Under the pieces are notes generated by a model, which saw only the letters and a list, made by a program, of their open reading frames with translations, did no database searches and was not told where the DNA came from. A stretch of 10,265 nt of DNA, from the NCBI GenBank assembly GCA_964538455.1, contig CAZIDZ010000065.1, positions 1-10,265 of the forward strand. The letters are read 5' to 3'. Of the stretch, positions 1-7,118 are shown in pieces. Made by a program: the position numbers and the translations under genes. The stretch is from JAZDLX01 sp964538455 (GTDB taxonomy: Bacteria; Electryoneota; Electryoneia; Electryoneales; Electryoneaceae). Every line of letters starts with the position of its first letter. Positions within the stretch are counted from its first letter, which is position 1.

Positions 1-71
1 CGGTGAAGATCGACTACCGTTACGTGCTCAACGGCGAGAGCATGGACCTGGGCGAGCCGGAGTTAAACTGA
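1..71 (+). CDS. 3' end of an unidentified protein-coding gene
   Basis: Reading from base 3, an open frame runs 22 codons off the left edge and stops at TGA 69-71. The visible C-terminus contains KIDYRYVLNG and ends in EPELN. The mix of acidic, aromatic and glycine residues looks like a beta-rich protein end, possibly a secreted or surface protein, but I do not recognise the family. The other two frames give a stop at once or an arginine/glycine-rich low-complexity translation, so this frame is the most credible. It points the same way as the receptor gene that begins about 195 bases later, but nothing shows that they share a transcript. Confidence 0.5.
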   Translation, partial: VKIDYRYVLNGESMDLGEPELN

Positions 72-266
72 ACGTTCTCACACCGGGCGGCGTGTTTGCA
101 CCGGGTTTTGGGCGGCTAAGGCCCGTATCAGCGGTTTCCGAATCGGAATCCAAGGCTCAAGGAGGCGGCGCAGGCGGGCAGCCGGTCCCCTGTTGGCATG
201 CGACGACATGCTGAATCTTCTTAGTTTGAGCGAGAACCGAAAGTGCCGTCCAACGGGGGAAAATGG
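72..266 (+). promoter_or_regulatory. Intergenic region upstream of the first TonB-dependent receptor
   Basis: 195 bases without a credible gene. Two small inverted repeats are visible: TTCCGA-A-TCGGAA at 136-148 and GCATG-N6-CATGC at 196-211. The second lies about 55 bases before the receptor start, a plausible operator position, but no second copy is seen in front of the padR-like gene. No strong -35/-10 pair stands out, so the promoter itself is not located. Confidence 0.3.
255..260 (+). promoter_or_regulatory. Ribosome binding site that sets the start at 267
   Basis: A purine run GGGGGA ends 6 bases before ATG 267. The upstream in-frame GTG at 243 lacks such a site and would add eight polar residues ahead of a normal signal peptide. 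Confidence 0.55.
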
Positions 267-2729
267 ATGAGGCGATTCGGGTGCTTGCTTACCGCTGTGT
301 TTCTGTTCCTGCCTGCTATTAGAACTGATGCTGAGGATGCGAACGTTCGCGGTTCGATTGGCGGAGTCATACTCGACCGCGCGACACGGCAACCGGTGGG
401 GCTCGCCAACGTGATTGTTGTTGGCACAACGCGCGGCGCGGCGGCCGACCTCGAGGGCCGATTCCAGATCATCAACCTCCCGCCCGGAACTTTCACTCTG
501 CAGGCCAGCGCGCTCGGCTACGAAACGATGCTGCTCCCCGAAGTGGCCGTGCTTCCCTCCCGTACAAGCCAGGTTGAATTCGCCCTGGAACCGTCCGCGC
601 TCCACGGGGAGGAGGTTGTCTATTCGGTGACGGGGCGAGTTGCGGTGAGCACTGATTTGCCCACGTCCACCCGAACCCTTCGCTACGAGGAGATCCGCCG
701 GGCGCCGGGATCAGTGGAGGATGTGCAGCGGATGGTGCAGTCGCTGCCGGGAGTGGTGAACCAGAACGACCAGACCAACGAGATCGTCGTTCGCGGCGGG
801 AGCCCGTGGGAAAACCTGACGATCATGGACGGGCTCGAGGTGGACAACACGAACCACTTCGCCTTCGAGGAGGGGAACGGGGGTCCTCTGAACGCGCTGA
901 ACACCGAGTTTCTCCGCGATGTCACCTTTGCGTCCGGTGGCTTCTCCGCGCGCTACGGCGACCGTCTCTCGAGCGTACTCGTGCTCGACCTTCGCGAGGG
1001 CGACCGCCAGCAGTACGGCGGCGCGTTCGACCTGAACATGGCGGGGGCGGGAGGGTTCGCCGAGGGGCCGACGCCGGGGAAGCAGGGGAGCTTTCTCGTT
1101 TCCGCCCACAAGAGCTATCTGGACCTGATGCACAGCGCGGTGGGCCTGACCGCGATTCCCCACTACTGGAACGCGCAGGCGAAACTGGTGCAGGACCTGT
1201 CGCCGCAGCACCAATTGACGGTAAATGCCCTCTACACGGACGATTACATCAACATCGAGGCGGCGGAGGAGGACGCTTTCAGCAAGGGGGCGGAGTCAGT
1301 CGATTTTTCCGGCCGCAGGATCATCGCGGGAGGGCGGCTGCGCAGCCTCTGGGCATGGGGGTACAGCGATGTAATCCTGGGTGAGACGGTCACCTGGGAC
1401 CACGCGAAGTTGTGGCAGGCGGACATGGTGAAGGGGCGCCTTGTGAAGGAGCACTCGGCGGACTCGGACAGGCGAATCACGCAGCCGCAGCTGCACCTTC
1501 AACTGAACGGACGAGGACCGGGGCGCGGGGAGTGGTCAACGGGAATCAGCCTGAAGCCGATAGCGTTCAAACAGAATCTCTGGGTGCTGGGTGATTCGCT
1601 GTGGATGGACGATGGGGTGCTGGACAGAGACCTTCTGGGCCGTCCCATTCTTGATGGCGAGCCGGACCTTTACATCTACGATAACCAGGTGGCGAAGGCG
1701 GACGACGGCGGGCTGGGTTACGCCGGGTACGGGCAGCTTACTGTGTGGGCGGCACGAACGCTGTCGCTAACCGGCGGACTGCGTGCGGACGGGCTGGAGG
1801 TGAGCCACCGTGCGACGCTTGACCCGCGGCTTTCGCTGGCGTGGTTTTTCCATCCGGCGTGGACGCTGAGTCTCGCGGGAGGAGTGTACCACCAGTTCCC
1901 CAGTGTCTACGTGCTGTTCAGCGGGCCGGACCGCGGGCGCAACAGCCAACTGCCGCCAGCGAGGGCGCTGCAAGGGGTCGCCGGACTCAGTTTCGAACCG
2001 ACCCACGAAGTGCGTCTCAGCGCCGAAGCCTATGTCAAAGACTACAAAGACCTGCTAATCAGCGAGCAGGCGTACGTCCGCGAGACCACCGGCGACCAAA
2101 CGTTCCAGAGCAGCGCCTACCTGCCGTGGAGGAAAAAGCAAGCGTGGGGGATCGAGCTGTTCGCGCAGCGGCGGCTGACCGGTTCGTGGTATGGCACCGC
2201 GAGCTACTCCTACGGACGCGGCGAGGCGTCAGACCCCGCCTTCGGCGATTACCCCGCGGATTACGACATTCGCCACGCGGCGACGCTTGTGTTCGGCGTG
2301 CGGACGAGCCTGATCCGGCAGTCGTGGTGGCTTAACGCGCTCTCGCGTCCGTGGGGGTGGTGGCTGCGGGTGCTGCCGCTGAACGGGGACGAGCTGACGC
2401 TTTCGACGCGGCTGCGCTATATCACGGGGCGTCCGTACACGGAAAACCGTTGGTACGCGGAAGGGATTCCCTCTCCGGAACCGATCTACCAGGGGCACTG
2501 GGAATCGTTCGGGATGAACGGGGAGCGGTACCCGGATTATATCCGCTGGGATGTGCGAGTGGACAACAAACACTATTTCCGGACGCGTTCGCTGGTGTTC
2601 TACCTCGAAGTTCAGAATGTGCTGGACAGGGGGAATGTGGCGCAGTACGTGTACGCGGACCACGGTGATATCAACACCGTGTACCAGTTCCGGCTCTTTT
2701 TCGTCGGGGGGGTGCGGTACGAGCTCTGA
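267..2729 (+). CDS. TonB-dependent outer-membrane receptor with carboxypeptidase-regulatory-like domain (paralogue 1)
   Basis: An 820-aa outer-membrane receptor, expected to import a bulky or scarce substrate using TonB/ExbBD energy. The start at ATG 267 gives a classic signal peptide (MRR, then a hydrophobic stretch to about residue 18, cleavage near TDA at 22). Residues about 29-109 form a CarboxypepD_reg-like beta-sandwich (DRATRQPVGLANV, DLEGRF, LPPGTF, SALGYE). Residues about 133-245 are the plug (RTLRYEEIRRAPG, QRMVQSLPGV, EIVVRGGSP, FASGGFSARYGDR). The rest is a beta-barrel rich in Tyr/Trp, with the typical late motif VQNVLD and an aromatic C-terminus RYEL. The linker where a TonB box is expected, near 115-123, reads EEVVYSVTG, a poor match. 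Strong similarity to the receptor at 3864-6365 shows duplication. The substrate is unknown and no transport partner is adjacent. Family assignment is firm; specificity is not. Confidence 0.93.
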   Translation: MRRFGCLLTAVFLFLPAIRTDAEDANVRGSIGGVILDRATRQPVGLANVIVVGTTRGAAADLEGRFQIINLPPGTFTLQASALGYETMLLPEVAVLPSRTSQVEFALEPSALHGEEVVYSVTGRVAVSTDLPTSTRTLRYEEIRRAPGSVEDVQRMVQSLPGVVNQNDQTNEIVVRGGSPWENLTIMDGLEVDNTNHFAFEEGNGGPLNALNTEFLRDVTFASGGFSARYGDRLSSVLVLDLREGDRQQYGGAFDLNMAGAGGFAEGPTPGKQGSFLVSAHKSYLDLMHSAVGLTAIPHYWNAQAKLVQDLSPQHQLTVNALYTDDYINIEAAEEDAFSKGAESVDFSGRRIIAGGRLRSLWAWGYSDVILGETVTWDHAKLWQADMVKGRLVKEHSADSDRRITQPQLHLQLNGRGPGRGEWSTGISLKPIAFKQNLWVLGDSLWMDDGVLDRDLLGRPILDGEPDLYIYDNQVAKADDGGLGYAGYGQLTVWAARTLSLTGGLRADGLEVSHRATLDPRLSLAWFFHPAWTLSLAGGVYHQFPSVYVLFSGPDRGRNSQLPPARALQGVAGLSFEPTHEVRLSAEAYVKDYKDLLISEQAYVRETTGDQTFQSSAYLPWRKKQAWGIELFAQRRLTGSWYGTASYSYGRGEASDPAFGDYPADYDIRHAATLVFGVRTSLIRQSWWLNALSRPWGWWLRVLPLNGDELTLSTRLRYITGRPYTENRWYAEGIPSPEPIYQGHWESFGMNGERYPDYIRWDVRVDNKHYFRTRSLVFYLEVQNVLDRGNVAQYVYADHGDINTVYQFRLFFVGGVRYEL

Positions 2730-2733
2730 AGGA

Positions 2734-2767
2734 GGAACCCGATCCCGAACCATCGGGATCGGGCCAC
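2734..2767 (+). repeat. Hairpin repeat unit A, possible terminator of receptor 1
   Basis: An 11-bp perfect stem CCCGATCCCGA/TCGGGATCGGG (2738-2748 and 2753-2763) with a 4-base loop, eight bases after the receptor stop. It is preceded by GGAA and followed by CCAC, as in the other units of the family. It could stop transcription, but no T-run follows. Confidence 0.6.
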
Positions 2768-2802
2768 AAGCTGTCCACAGGTTGAAATCCGGCCTTCCCG
2801 CC

Positions 2803-2836
2803 GTGGCAGGTCTTCACTTCGTTCGCGACCTGCCAC
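2803..2836 (+). repeat. Hairpin with 10-bp stem and TTCACTTCGTTC loop
   Basis: GTGGCAGGTC (2803-2812) pairs perfectly with GACCTGCCAC (2827-2836) around a 14-base loop beginning TTCACTTCGTTC. The same 13 bases CTTCACTTCGTTC recur at 10151-10163 inside a different short stem, so this appears to be a dispersed element with a fixed loop. Confidence 0.6.
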
Positions 2837-2847
2837 AACACCCAAGT

Positions 2848-2889
2848 GAGACCCGGGTGGACAAGCCACCCGGGCCACCCGGGCCACCC
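2848..2889 (+). repeat. Hairpin repeat unit B with tandem CCACCCGGG
   Basis: CCCGGGTGG (2852-2860) pairs perfectly with CCACCCGGG (2866-2874) over a 5-base loop. The right arm is the first of tandem 9-mers (2866-2874, 2875-2883, then a partial CCACCC). It is preceded by GAGA, a variant of the GAAA flank of the family. The internal tandem repeat probably contributed to the assembly break just downstream. Confidence 0.6.
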
Positions 2890-3083
2890 TCGGGTTCGGA
2901 GACCCCGGCCTACATCTGATGAGCGACANNNNNNNNNNNNNNNNNNNNNNNNNNNNNNNNNNNNNNNNNNNNNNNNNNNNNNNNNNNNNNNNNNNNNNNN
3001 NNNNNNNNNNNNNNNNNNNNNNNNNNNNGCCACCCGGGCCACCCTCGGGTTCGGAGACCCCGGCCTACATCTGATGAGCGACA
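2874..3083. other. Scaffold gap (N run 2929-3028) with 55-base dovetail duplication
   Basis: The gap is exactly 100 N, the usual placeholder for unknown size. The 55 bases before it (2874-2928) are identical to the 55 bases after it (3029-3083), and both copies abut the N run. Two contig ends sharing one exact k-mer-sized overlap is what a de Bruijn graph assembler leaves at an unresolved repeat node. The gap is therefore probably an assembly product, and its real content is one shared copy or a collapsed repeat array. Confidence 0.85.
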
Positions 3084-3219
3084 CGAAGTGTAAATTCTTA
3101 CCTATCCGATTGAATTTATAAGTGATAGAAACCTTTGGCGGATACGTCAAACCGCCTCTTCGAGAGACAACACGACTTTTCACCCCAGACATCGTTCGAG
3201 GCCCTCAGAGATGAGACGC

Positions 3220-3262
3220 TTGCGGCGATATATAGGCACGATATATATTGTGACGAGATACA
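3220..3262 (+). promoter_or_regulatory. Candidate promoter and operator of the padR-like gene
   Basis: TTGCGG (3220-3225), an 18-base spacer and TATATT (3244-3249) form a sigma70-like promoter about 30 bases before the GTG start. Overlapping it are two exact copies of CGATATATA (3226-3234 and 3239-3247) and a looser copy CGAGATACA (3254-3262). ATATATA (3228-3234) and TATATAT (3242-3248) also form an inverted repeat. PadR repressors commonly bind a palindrome at their own promoter, so autoregulation here is a reasonable inference, not a demonstrated site. Confidence 0.45.
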
Positions 3263-3280
3263 CAGACCACTGGAGAGATC

Positions 3281-3871
3281 GTGAAACAGTCAAAAACCCT
3301 CTACGCCTTGTTGGGATGGCTGAAAAGCGAGTCATTCACCGGGTACGACCTGAAAAAGCGTTGCGAAGAGTACCTGGGGGATTTCTGGTACGGGAGTTTC
3401 GGGCAAATCTACCCGTTGCTGCACCAGATGGAACGTGAGGGGCTGGTGACGATGCGCGAGGAGGCGGGGGAGGAGGGGCGGCCCGCGCGGAAGGTGTACT
3501 CGATCACGACGGCCGGGCGTGAACGTTTCGAACAGTGGATGCGGGAGGACCCGGAACCCGACCTGTTTCGCAGCGAGCTGATGCTCCGCCTGTTTTTCGG
3601 CCGTTCCGCCCCGCGTGAGATGCTGGTGCGTCAGGTGGAAGCGGTCAGGCAGGACGCCGCGCTCACTCTCGCCGCCCTCGAGCGGTTTCTCAACGACACC
3701 CCCGAGTGGGCGCAGAACAACCCCAACGCACCCTTTCAGCGAATTCTACTGGATCGCGGTTTCACGGTGAACCAGGGCTATGTCGAATGGTGCGACCGGA
3801 CGCTGGCAATCCTGCGTTCGCTCGACTACGGCACGGAGACAACCACGCAAGAGAAAGACAACCATGCGTAG
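3281..3871 (+). CDS. PadR-family transcriptional regulator
   Basis: A 196-aa cytoplasmic DNA-binding repressor of the longer PadR type. Residues about 5-88 form the winged helix, with the hallmark segments TGYDLKKRCEEYLG, GQIYPLLHQMEREGLV and a basic wing GRPARKVYSIT followed by TAGRERFEQWM. Residues about 95-185 fit the Vir_act_alpha_C helical dimerisation region. The GTG start at 3281 is preceded by GGAGAG (3272-3277) at short spacing. The gene overlaps the next receptor by 8 bases, indicating translational coupling, so the receptor is its most likely target. PadR proteins usually release DNA on binding a small molecule or after a signal; the ligand cannot be read from sequence. Pairing a PadR with a TBDR in one unit suggests control of uptake by its substrate or by envelope stress (inference). 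Confidence 0.92.
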   Translation: MKQSKTLYALLGWLKSESFTGYDLKKRCEEYLGDFWYGSFGQIYPLLHQMEREGLVTMREEAGEEGRPARKVYSITTAGRERFEQWMREDPEPDLFRSELMLRLFFGRSAPREMLVRQVEAVRQDAALTLAALERFLNDTPEWAQNNPNAPFQRILLDRGFTVNQGYVEWCDRTLAILRSLDYGTETTTQEKDNHA

Positions 3872-6365
3872 AAGGCGACACATGATTGCAACGATTGGCA
3901 TCGCGGCAGCCTTAATCACCGTGATGGCTGCCCGGGCGTTCGCGCAGGCGGAGCGGCCCTCCGCTGTGCAAAGTCCCCGTTGCATCATCGAAGGCAAGGT
4001 GCTCGACAAGGCGACGCGCCAGCCGATCGGCGCGGCGAACGTAATCGTCGTCGGGCTCCCGCGCGGAGCGGCGACAGACCTCGAAGGGCATTTCCTGATC
4101 AGCCATCTCCCCCCAGGCACGATCAGCCTCACGGCGAGCGCGTTGGGGTACGAACCGCTGACGCTGCGTGAGATCGCGGTCAGTCCCGGGCGCCCGGGAA
4201 ACGTGGAATTCCTGCTACAACCGACGGTGCTGGAGGGGGAGGCGGTGACGGTGACGGCGGACATCGAGGAGGTAGCGCCGACCGAGATGCCAACCTCCTC
4301 GCGCACGCTTCGCTACGAGGAGGTGCGCCGCGCTCCGGGCGGGCTGGAGGATATCCAGCGGATGGTGCAGGCGTTGCCGGGCGTGGTCAACAGCAACGAT
4401 TCGGACAACGAGATCGTGGTGCGCGGCGGCAGCCCCCGCGAAAACCTGACGGTGATCGACGGGATCGAGGTGAACAACACGAACCATCTCACCTTCGGCG
4501 ACGAGGGGCAGGGCGGCGGCGGTCCGATCAACGCGTTGAACACGCAATTCCTCGAAGATGTGACGTTCGCCTCGGGCGGATTCTCCGCGCGGTACGGCGA
4601 CCGGATGTCGAGCGTGCTCGACCTGAACCTTCGCGAGGGCAGCCGTGACCGGATCGGTGGCTCCGCCGACCTGAACATGGCGGGGGCAGGGGGGCATATC
4701 GAGGCGCCGCTGCCGGGCAAGCGCGGGAGTTTGCTGTGGACCGCCCGTCACAGCTACCTGCAGCTGCTGCCGGAGGGGACGGTGCCGACCGGAAAACCGC
4801 CGGTCTACTGGAACAGCCAGGCGAAACTGACCTACGACCTCTCCGCGCGCCACCATCTCACGGTGAACGCGTTGTACGCCGAGGATGGGCAGACTTTCCG
4901 GCCGAAAGACCTGAAGCGGACGGAGGGCGAAGAGACATTTTCAGCGGGGATCGACGGTCTCGATTTCAACACGGAAAAACACTTCTTCGGCGCCCGCCTG
5001 AGGAGCCTCTGGGGAGCCGCCTACACGGACCTGATTGTCGCCCGGACGGAGCAGTACGCGCACTGGGAGCAGTACGCGCAGCAGCCCGACCGCAGCCTCC
5101 GCCACATCATTTCGAACCATCGCACGGACTCCGACTACCAATTTCACCTGTTGGCCACAGGGCGCGTCCGTGCTCGCGATGAGTGGGGCGCGGGGGTGAG
5201 TTTGAAGCCGGTCCGCTACCGGCAGCGGCTGTGGGCGGAGGGCGATTCGCTGCTCTACAACGACGACGCACTTGGCGTCGACCCGGGCACCGCCCCCGAC
5301 ACTTTTTTCTACACGGACACGCGGATCGACGCGGACAAGCGAGGGCTGAAGCAGGGCGCGTACGTGCAGTACACCTGGCGTCCCGGCCGAGGCCTGTCGC
5401 TGACGTCCGGAGTGCGCCAGGACGCGCTGGATGTGTCCCACGAGAATCTGTTCTCGCCGCGCATCTCCGCGATCTGGGATTTCAAGCCGCGCTGGTCGGT
5501 CTCGGCCGCGTGGGGGGTGTACGCCCAGTCACAGAACCTTGGCGACTACTTCGATCCTACGGCGAACGGCGCGAACGAGAGGCTCCCGCACAGCCGGGCG
5601 GTGCAATATGTGACGGGGCTGCATTTCACCCCGAAGCCTTCGCTACGGGTCAGCCTCGAGGGGTATTACAAGGACTACGACCGGCTGCTGGTGTCGAAGC
5701 AGGATGTGGTTCGCCAGCAGACCGGCGACCTGACATACGAGAGCGCCGTGCTGCTTCCCGAGCGGACGAAGAAGGCGTGGGGCGTCGAGTTTTTCCTCCA
5801 CCAGAAACTGACCGGGCGCTGGTACGGGATGCTCTCGTACAGTTACGGGCGTGCGGAGGCGACCGATCCGGCGTTCGGCAGCTACCCTGACGACTACGAC
5901 ATGCCGCAGGTGTTCACGGGGCTGGTGGGCTACCGCACGAGCCTGCTGAGGTTCGCATCCTGGCGCAGGCTGCTGGCAACGCCGGTGCTCGGGTGGGCGT
6001 TGTACGCGCTGCCGATCAACGGGGACGAGCTGATCCTTTCGACCCGTTACCGGTATGTCTCGGGGCGTCCCTACACGCGGCAGGTGTGGTACGCCGAGGG
6101 GGCAAATTCGCCGGAACCGCTTTACCAGGGCCACTGGGAGAGCGAGGGGCACAACAACGAGCGGTTCCCCGATTACACGCGCTGGGACCTTCGCCTCGAC
6201 AGCAAGTACTGGTACGGGGCGAGCGCGCTGGTGTTGTACATCACCGTGCAAAACGTGCTCGACGAGCGGAATGTGGCTGATTATTTCTACTCGAGGGACG
6301 GACATCGGAAAATCATCGAGCAGTTCAGGCAGAGTTGGATTGTGGGAATCCGCTACGAGTTCTGA
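3864..6365 (+). CDS. TonB-dependent outer-membrane receptor with carboxypeptidase-regulatory-like domain (paralogue 2)
   Basis: An 833-aa outer-membrane receptor. I chose ATG 3864 because it gives a charged n-region (MRRRRH), a hydrophobic core and an AFA-Q cleavage site near 27; ATG 3882, preceded by AGAAGG, is the alternative. An upstream in-frame ATG at 3780 lies inside the padR-like gene and is unlikely. Domains: CarboxypepD_reg-like about 41-120 (DKATRQPIGAANV, DLEGHF, LPPGTI); a TonB-box-like EAVTVTA at about 126-132; plug about 143-260 (RTLRYEEVRRAPG, EIVVRGGSP, FASGGFSARYGDR); then a barrel ending VQNVLD and RYEF. Plug and late barrel match the receptor at 267-2729 closely, including YQGHWES and GRPYT, while the N-terminus and several barrel strands differ. 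Coupled to the padR-like gene and closed by a strong terminator. Substrate unknown. Confidence 0.93.
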   Translation: MRRRRHMIATIGIAAALITVMAARAFAQAERPSAVQSPRCIIEGKVLDKATRQPIGAANVIVVGLPRGAATDLEGHFLISHLPPGTISLTASALGYEPLTLREIAVSPGRPGNVEFLLQPTVLEGEAVTVTADIEEVAPTEMPTSSRTLRYEEVRRAPGGLEDIQRMVQALPGVVNSNDSDNEIVVRGGSPRENLTVIDGIEVNNTNHLTFGDEGQGGGGPINALNTQFLEDVTFASGGFSARYGDRMSSVLDLNLREGSRDRIGGSADLNMAGAGGHIEAPLPGKRGSLLWTARHSYLQLLPEGTVPTGKPPVYWNSQAKLTYDLSARHHLTVNALYAEDGQTFRPKDLKRTEGEETFSAGIDGLDFNTEKHFFGARLRSLWGAAYTDLIVARTEQYAHWEQYAQQPDRSLRHIISNHRTDSDYQFHLLATGRVRARDEWGAGVSLKPVRYRQRLWAEGDSLLYNDDALGVDPGTAPDTFFYTDTRIDADKRGLKQGAYVQYTWRPGRGLSLTSGVRQDALDVSHENLFSPRISAIWDFKPRWSVSAAWGVYAQSQNLGDYFDPTANGANERLPHSRAVQYVTGLHFTPKPSLRVSLEGYYKDYDRLLVSKQDVVRQQTGDLTYESAVLLPERTKKAWGVEFFLHQKLTGRWYGMLSYSYGRAEATDPAFGSYPDDYDMPQVFTGLVGYRTSLLRFASWRRLLATPVLGWALYALPINGDELILSTRYRYVSGRPYTRQVWYAEGANSPEPLYQGHWESEGHNNERFPDYTRWDLRLDSKYWYGASALVLYITVQNVLDERNVADYFYSRDGHRKIIEQFRQSWIVGIRYEF

Positions 6366-6390
6366 GGAGGGACAGGATTTCACCAGCGAG

Positions 6391-6420
6391 CAAACACCCG
6401 GCCGATCGGCCGGGTGTTTG
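6391..6420. terminator. 30-bp perfect palindrome, bidirectional terminator
   Basis: CAAACACCCGGCCGA is followed immediately by its exact reverse complement. The folded RNA would have a long GC-rich stem ending in GTGTTTG and a T-containing tail. It sits between two convergent genes, the receptor ending at 6365 and the membrane protein ending at 6487, so it can terminate both. Confidence 0.8.
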
Positions 6421-6486
6421 TCGTTCGTTCCGCAGCTATTAACCGCGGGTTTGCATCAGATTCTGTCAATCCGTCCGGAGACCCGA

Positions 6487-6945
6487 TTATTCCGGTGCAG
6501 CCGCGGCCGCAGGCGCAGCCTCTTCCTCACGGTAGTACCAGGCGCCGAGATAGGTGCCCAGCAACAGTTCCACCAGGTCCCAGATGAGTACGATGATTAC
6601 GGTGCCGAACGAATACATGGACATGAAAGCCGCTCCGAGCATCGGGTAGAGGACAGCCGCGAGCCAGACAGCAAGTCCGGCGCACAGCGCTGTGGTGGCA
6701 CCTGGTTTGTAACGGGGACGGATGGCCGCGTAGAGCCAGACGGCGAAGATCCCCAGCAAGAAGACCAGAATGATCATCAGGATCGTTCCCCAAGTACCCA
6801 TCATTGCGGGGAACGAATGCTGCGTCGCCCAGTCCTTCCAGGAGTTGTTGAGCACAACACCCCAGAGCAACCACTCTCCGATGTTGAACACCAGGCCGGC
6901 AATCAAACCACCCACAATAAAACGACCTGTGTTAATCTTGCCCAT
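6487..6945 (-). CDS. Small four-helix integral membrane protein, function unknown
   Basis: A 152-aa protein with four predicted membrane segments at about 9-32, 53-75, 83-105 and 113-137, and a short acidic and alanine-rich tail (EEEAAPAAAAAPE). A basic loop AIRPRYKPGA joins helices 2 and 3; Glu24 in helix 1 and Asp123/Glu126 in helix 4 are charged residues inside membrane segments. The start at 6945 is fixed by GAGGGAGG just upstream; an in-frame ATG at 6978 would add 11 residues beyond that site. It has no signal peptide apart from helix 1. I do not recognise a named family with confidence. The gene stands alone, convergent with the receptor. Confidence 0.82.
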   Translation of the reverse strand: MGKINTGRFIVGGLIAGLVFNIGEWLLWGVVLNNSWKDWATQHSFPAMMGTWGTILMIILVFLLGIFAVWLYAAIRPRYKPGATTALCAGLAVWLAAVLYPMLGAAFMSMYSFGTVIIVLIWDLVELLLGTYLGAWYYREEEAAPAAAAAPE

Positions 6946-6949
6946 GACG

Positions 6950-6957
6950 CCTCCCTC
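6950..6957 (-). promoter_or_regulatory. Strong ribosome binding site that sets the start at 6945
   Basis: On the minus strand GAGGGAGG lies 4 bases before ATG 6945. It argues against the longer reading from 6978, in which this site would be translated as coding sequence. Confidence 0.7.
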
Positions 6958-6961
6958 TTTT

Positions 6962-6980
6962 GGTTGACAAAAGCTCAACC
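6962..6980. promoter_or_regulatory. Inverted repeat in the leader of the membrane protein gene
   Basis: GGTTGA-N7-TCAACC is a perfect 6-bp inverted repeat 17 bases upstream of the 6945 start. It could be an operator or a small leader hairpin. No second copy is seen in the window. Confidence 0.3.
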
Positions 6981-7061
6981 TTTAAACGGGATTCGAAATG
7001 AATTTGGTGAGCTGTGCGGGAAATGTAGGGAACACGAAGCAAATGGTCCAGAATTCAAGAG

Positions 7062-7077
7062 AGATTTTCGAAAATCT
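7062..7077. promoter_or_regulatory. 16-bp perfect AT-rich palindrome
   Basis: AGATTTTC followed by GAAAATCT lies 41 bases past the end of the 90-aa gene and about 117 bases before the membrane protein start, both on the minus strand. It may be a weak terminator for the first or an operator for the second; the sequence does not decide between them. Confidence 0.35.
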
Positions 7078-7118
7078 TATTGGCGAAATATCTCCGTTGG
7101 CCGGCTGGGCGAAACTCT

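Larger units (their letters stand above)
2730..3280. other. 551-base gene-free stretch: hairpin repeats, assembly gap, promoter zone
   Basis: No credible gene lies here; the frames that are open overlap repeats or the N run. In order it holds hairpin unit A, a 10-bp stem with loop (2803-2836), hairpin unit B with a tandem CCACCCGGG 9-mer, the 100-N gap flanked by a 55-base duplication, an AT-rich patch (about 3084-3130) and the padR-like promoter. The true length is unknown because of the gap. Confidence 0.75.

Noticed and set aside
243..266. GTG start at 243 for receptor 1
   Set aside because: ATG 267 has a better ribosome site and gives a direct signal peptide; the extra eight residues are polar.
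2551..2919. Open frame over the end of receptor 1 and the repeats
   Set aside because: It lies in another frame of a secure gene, then reads through repeats; the composition is not protein-like.
3780..3863. Extension of receptor 2 to ATG 3780
   Set aside because: It would overlap the padR-like gene by 92 bases and put 28 polar and arginine-rich residues before a normal signal peptide.
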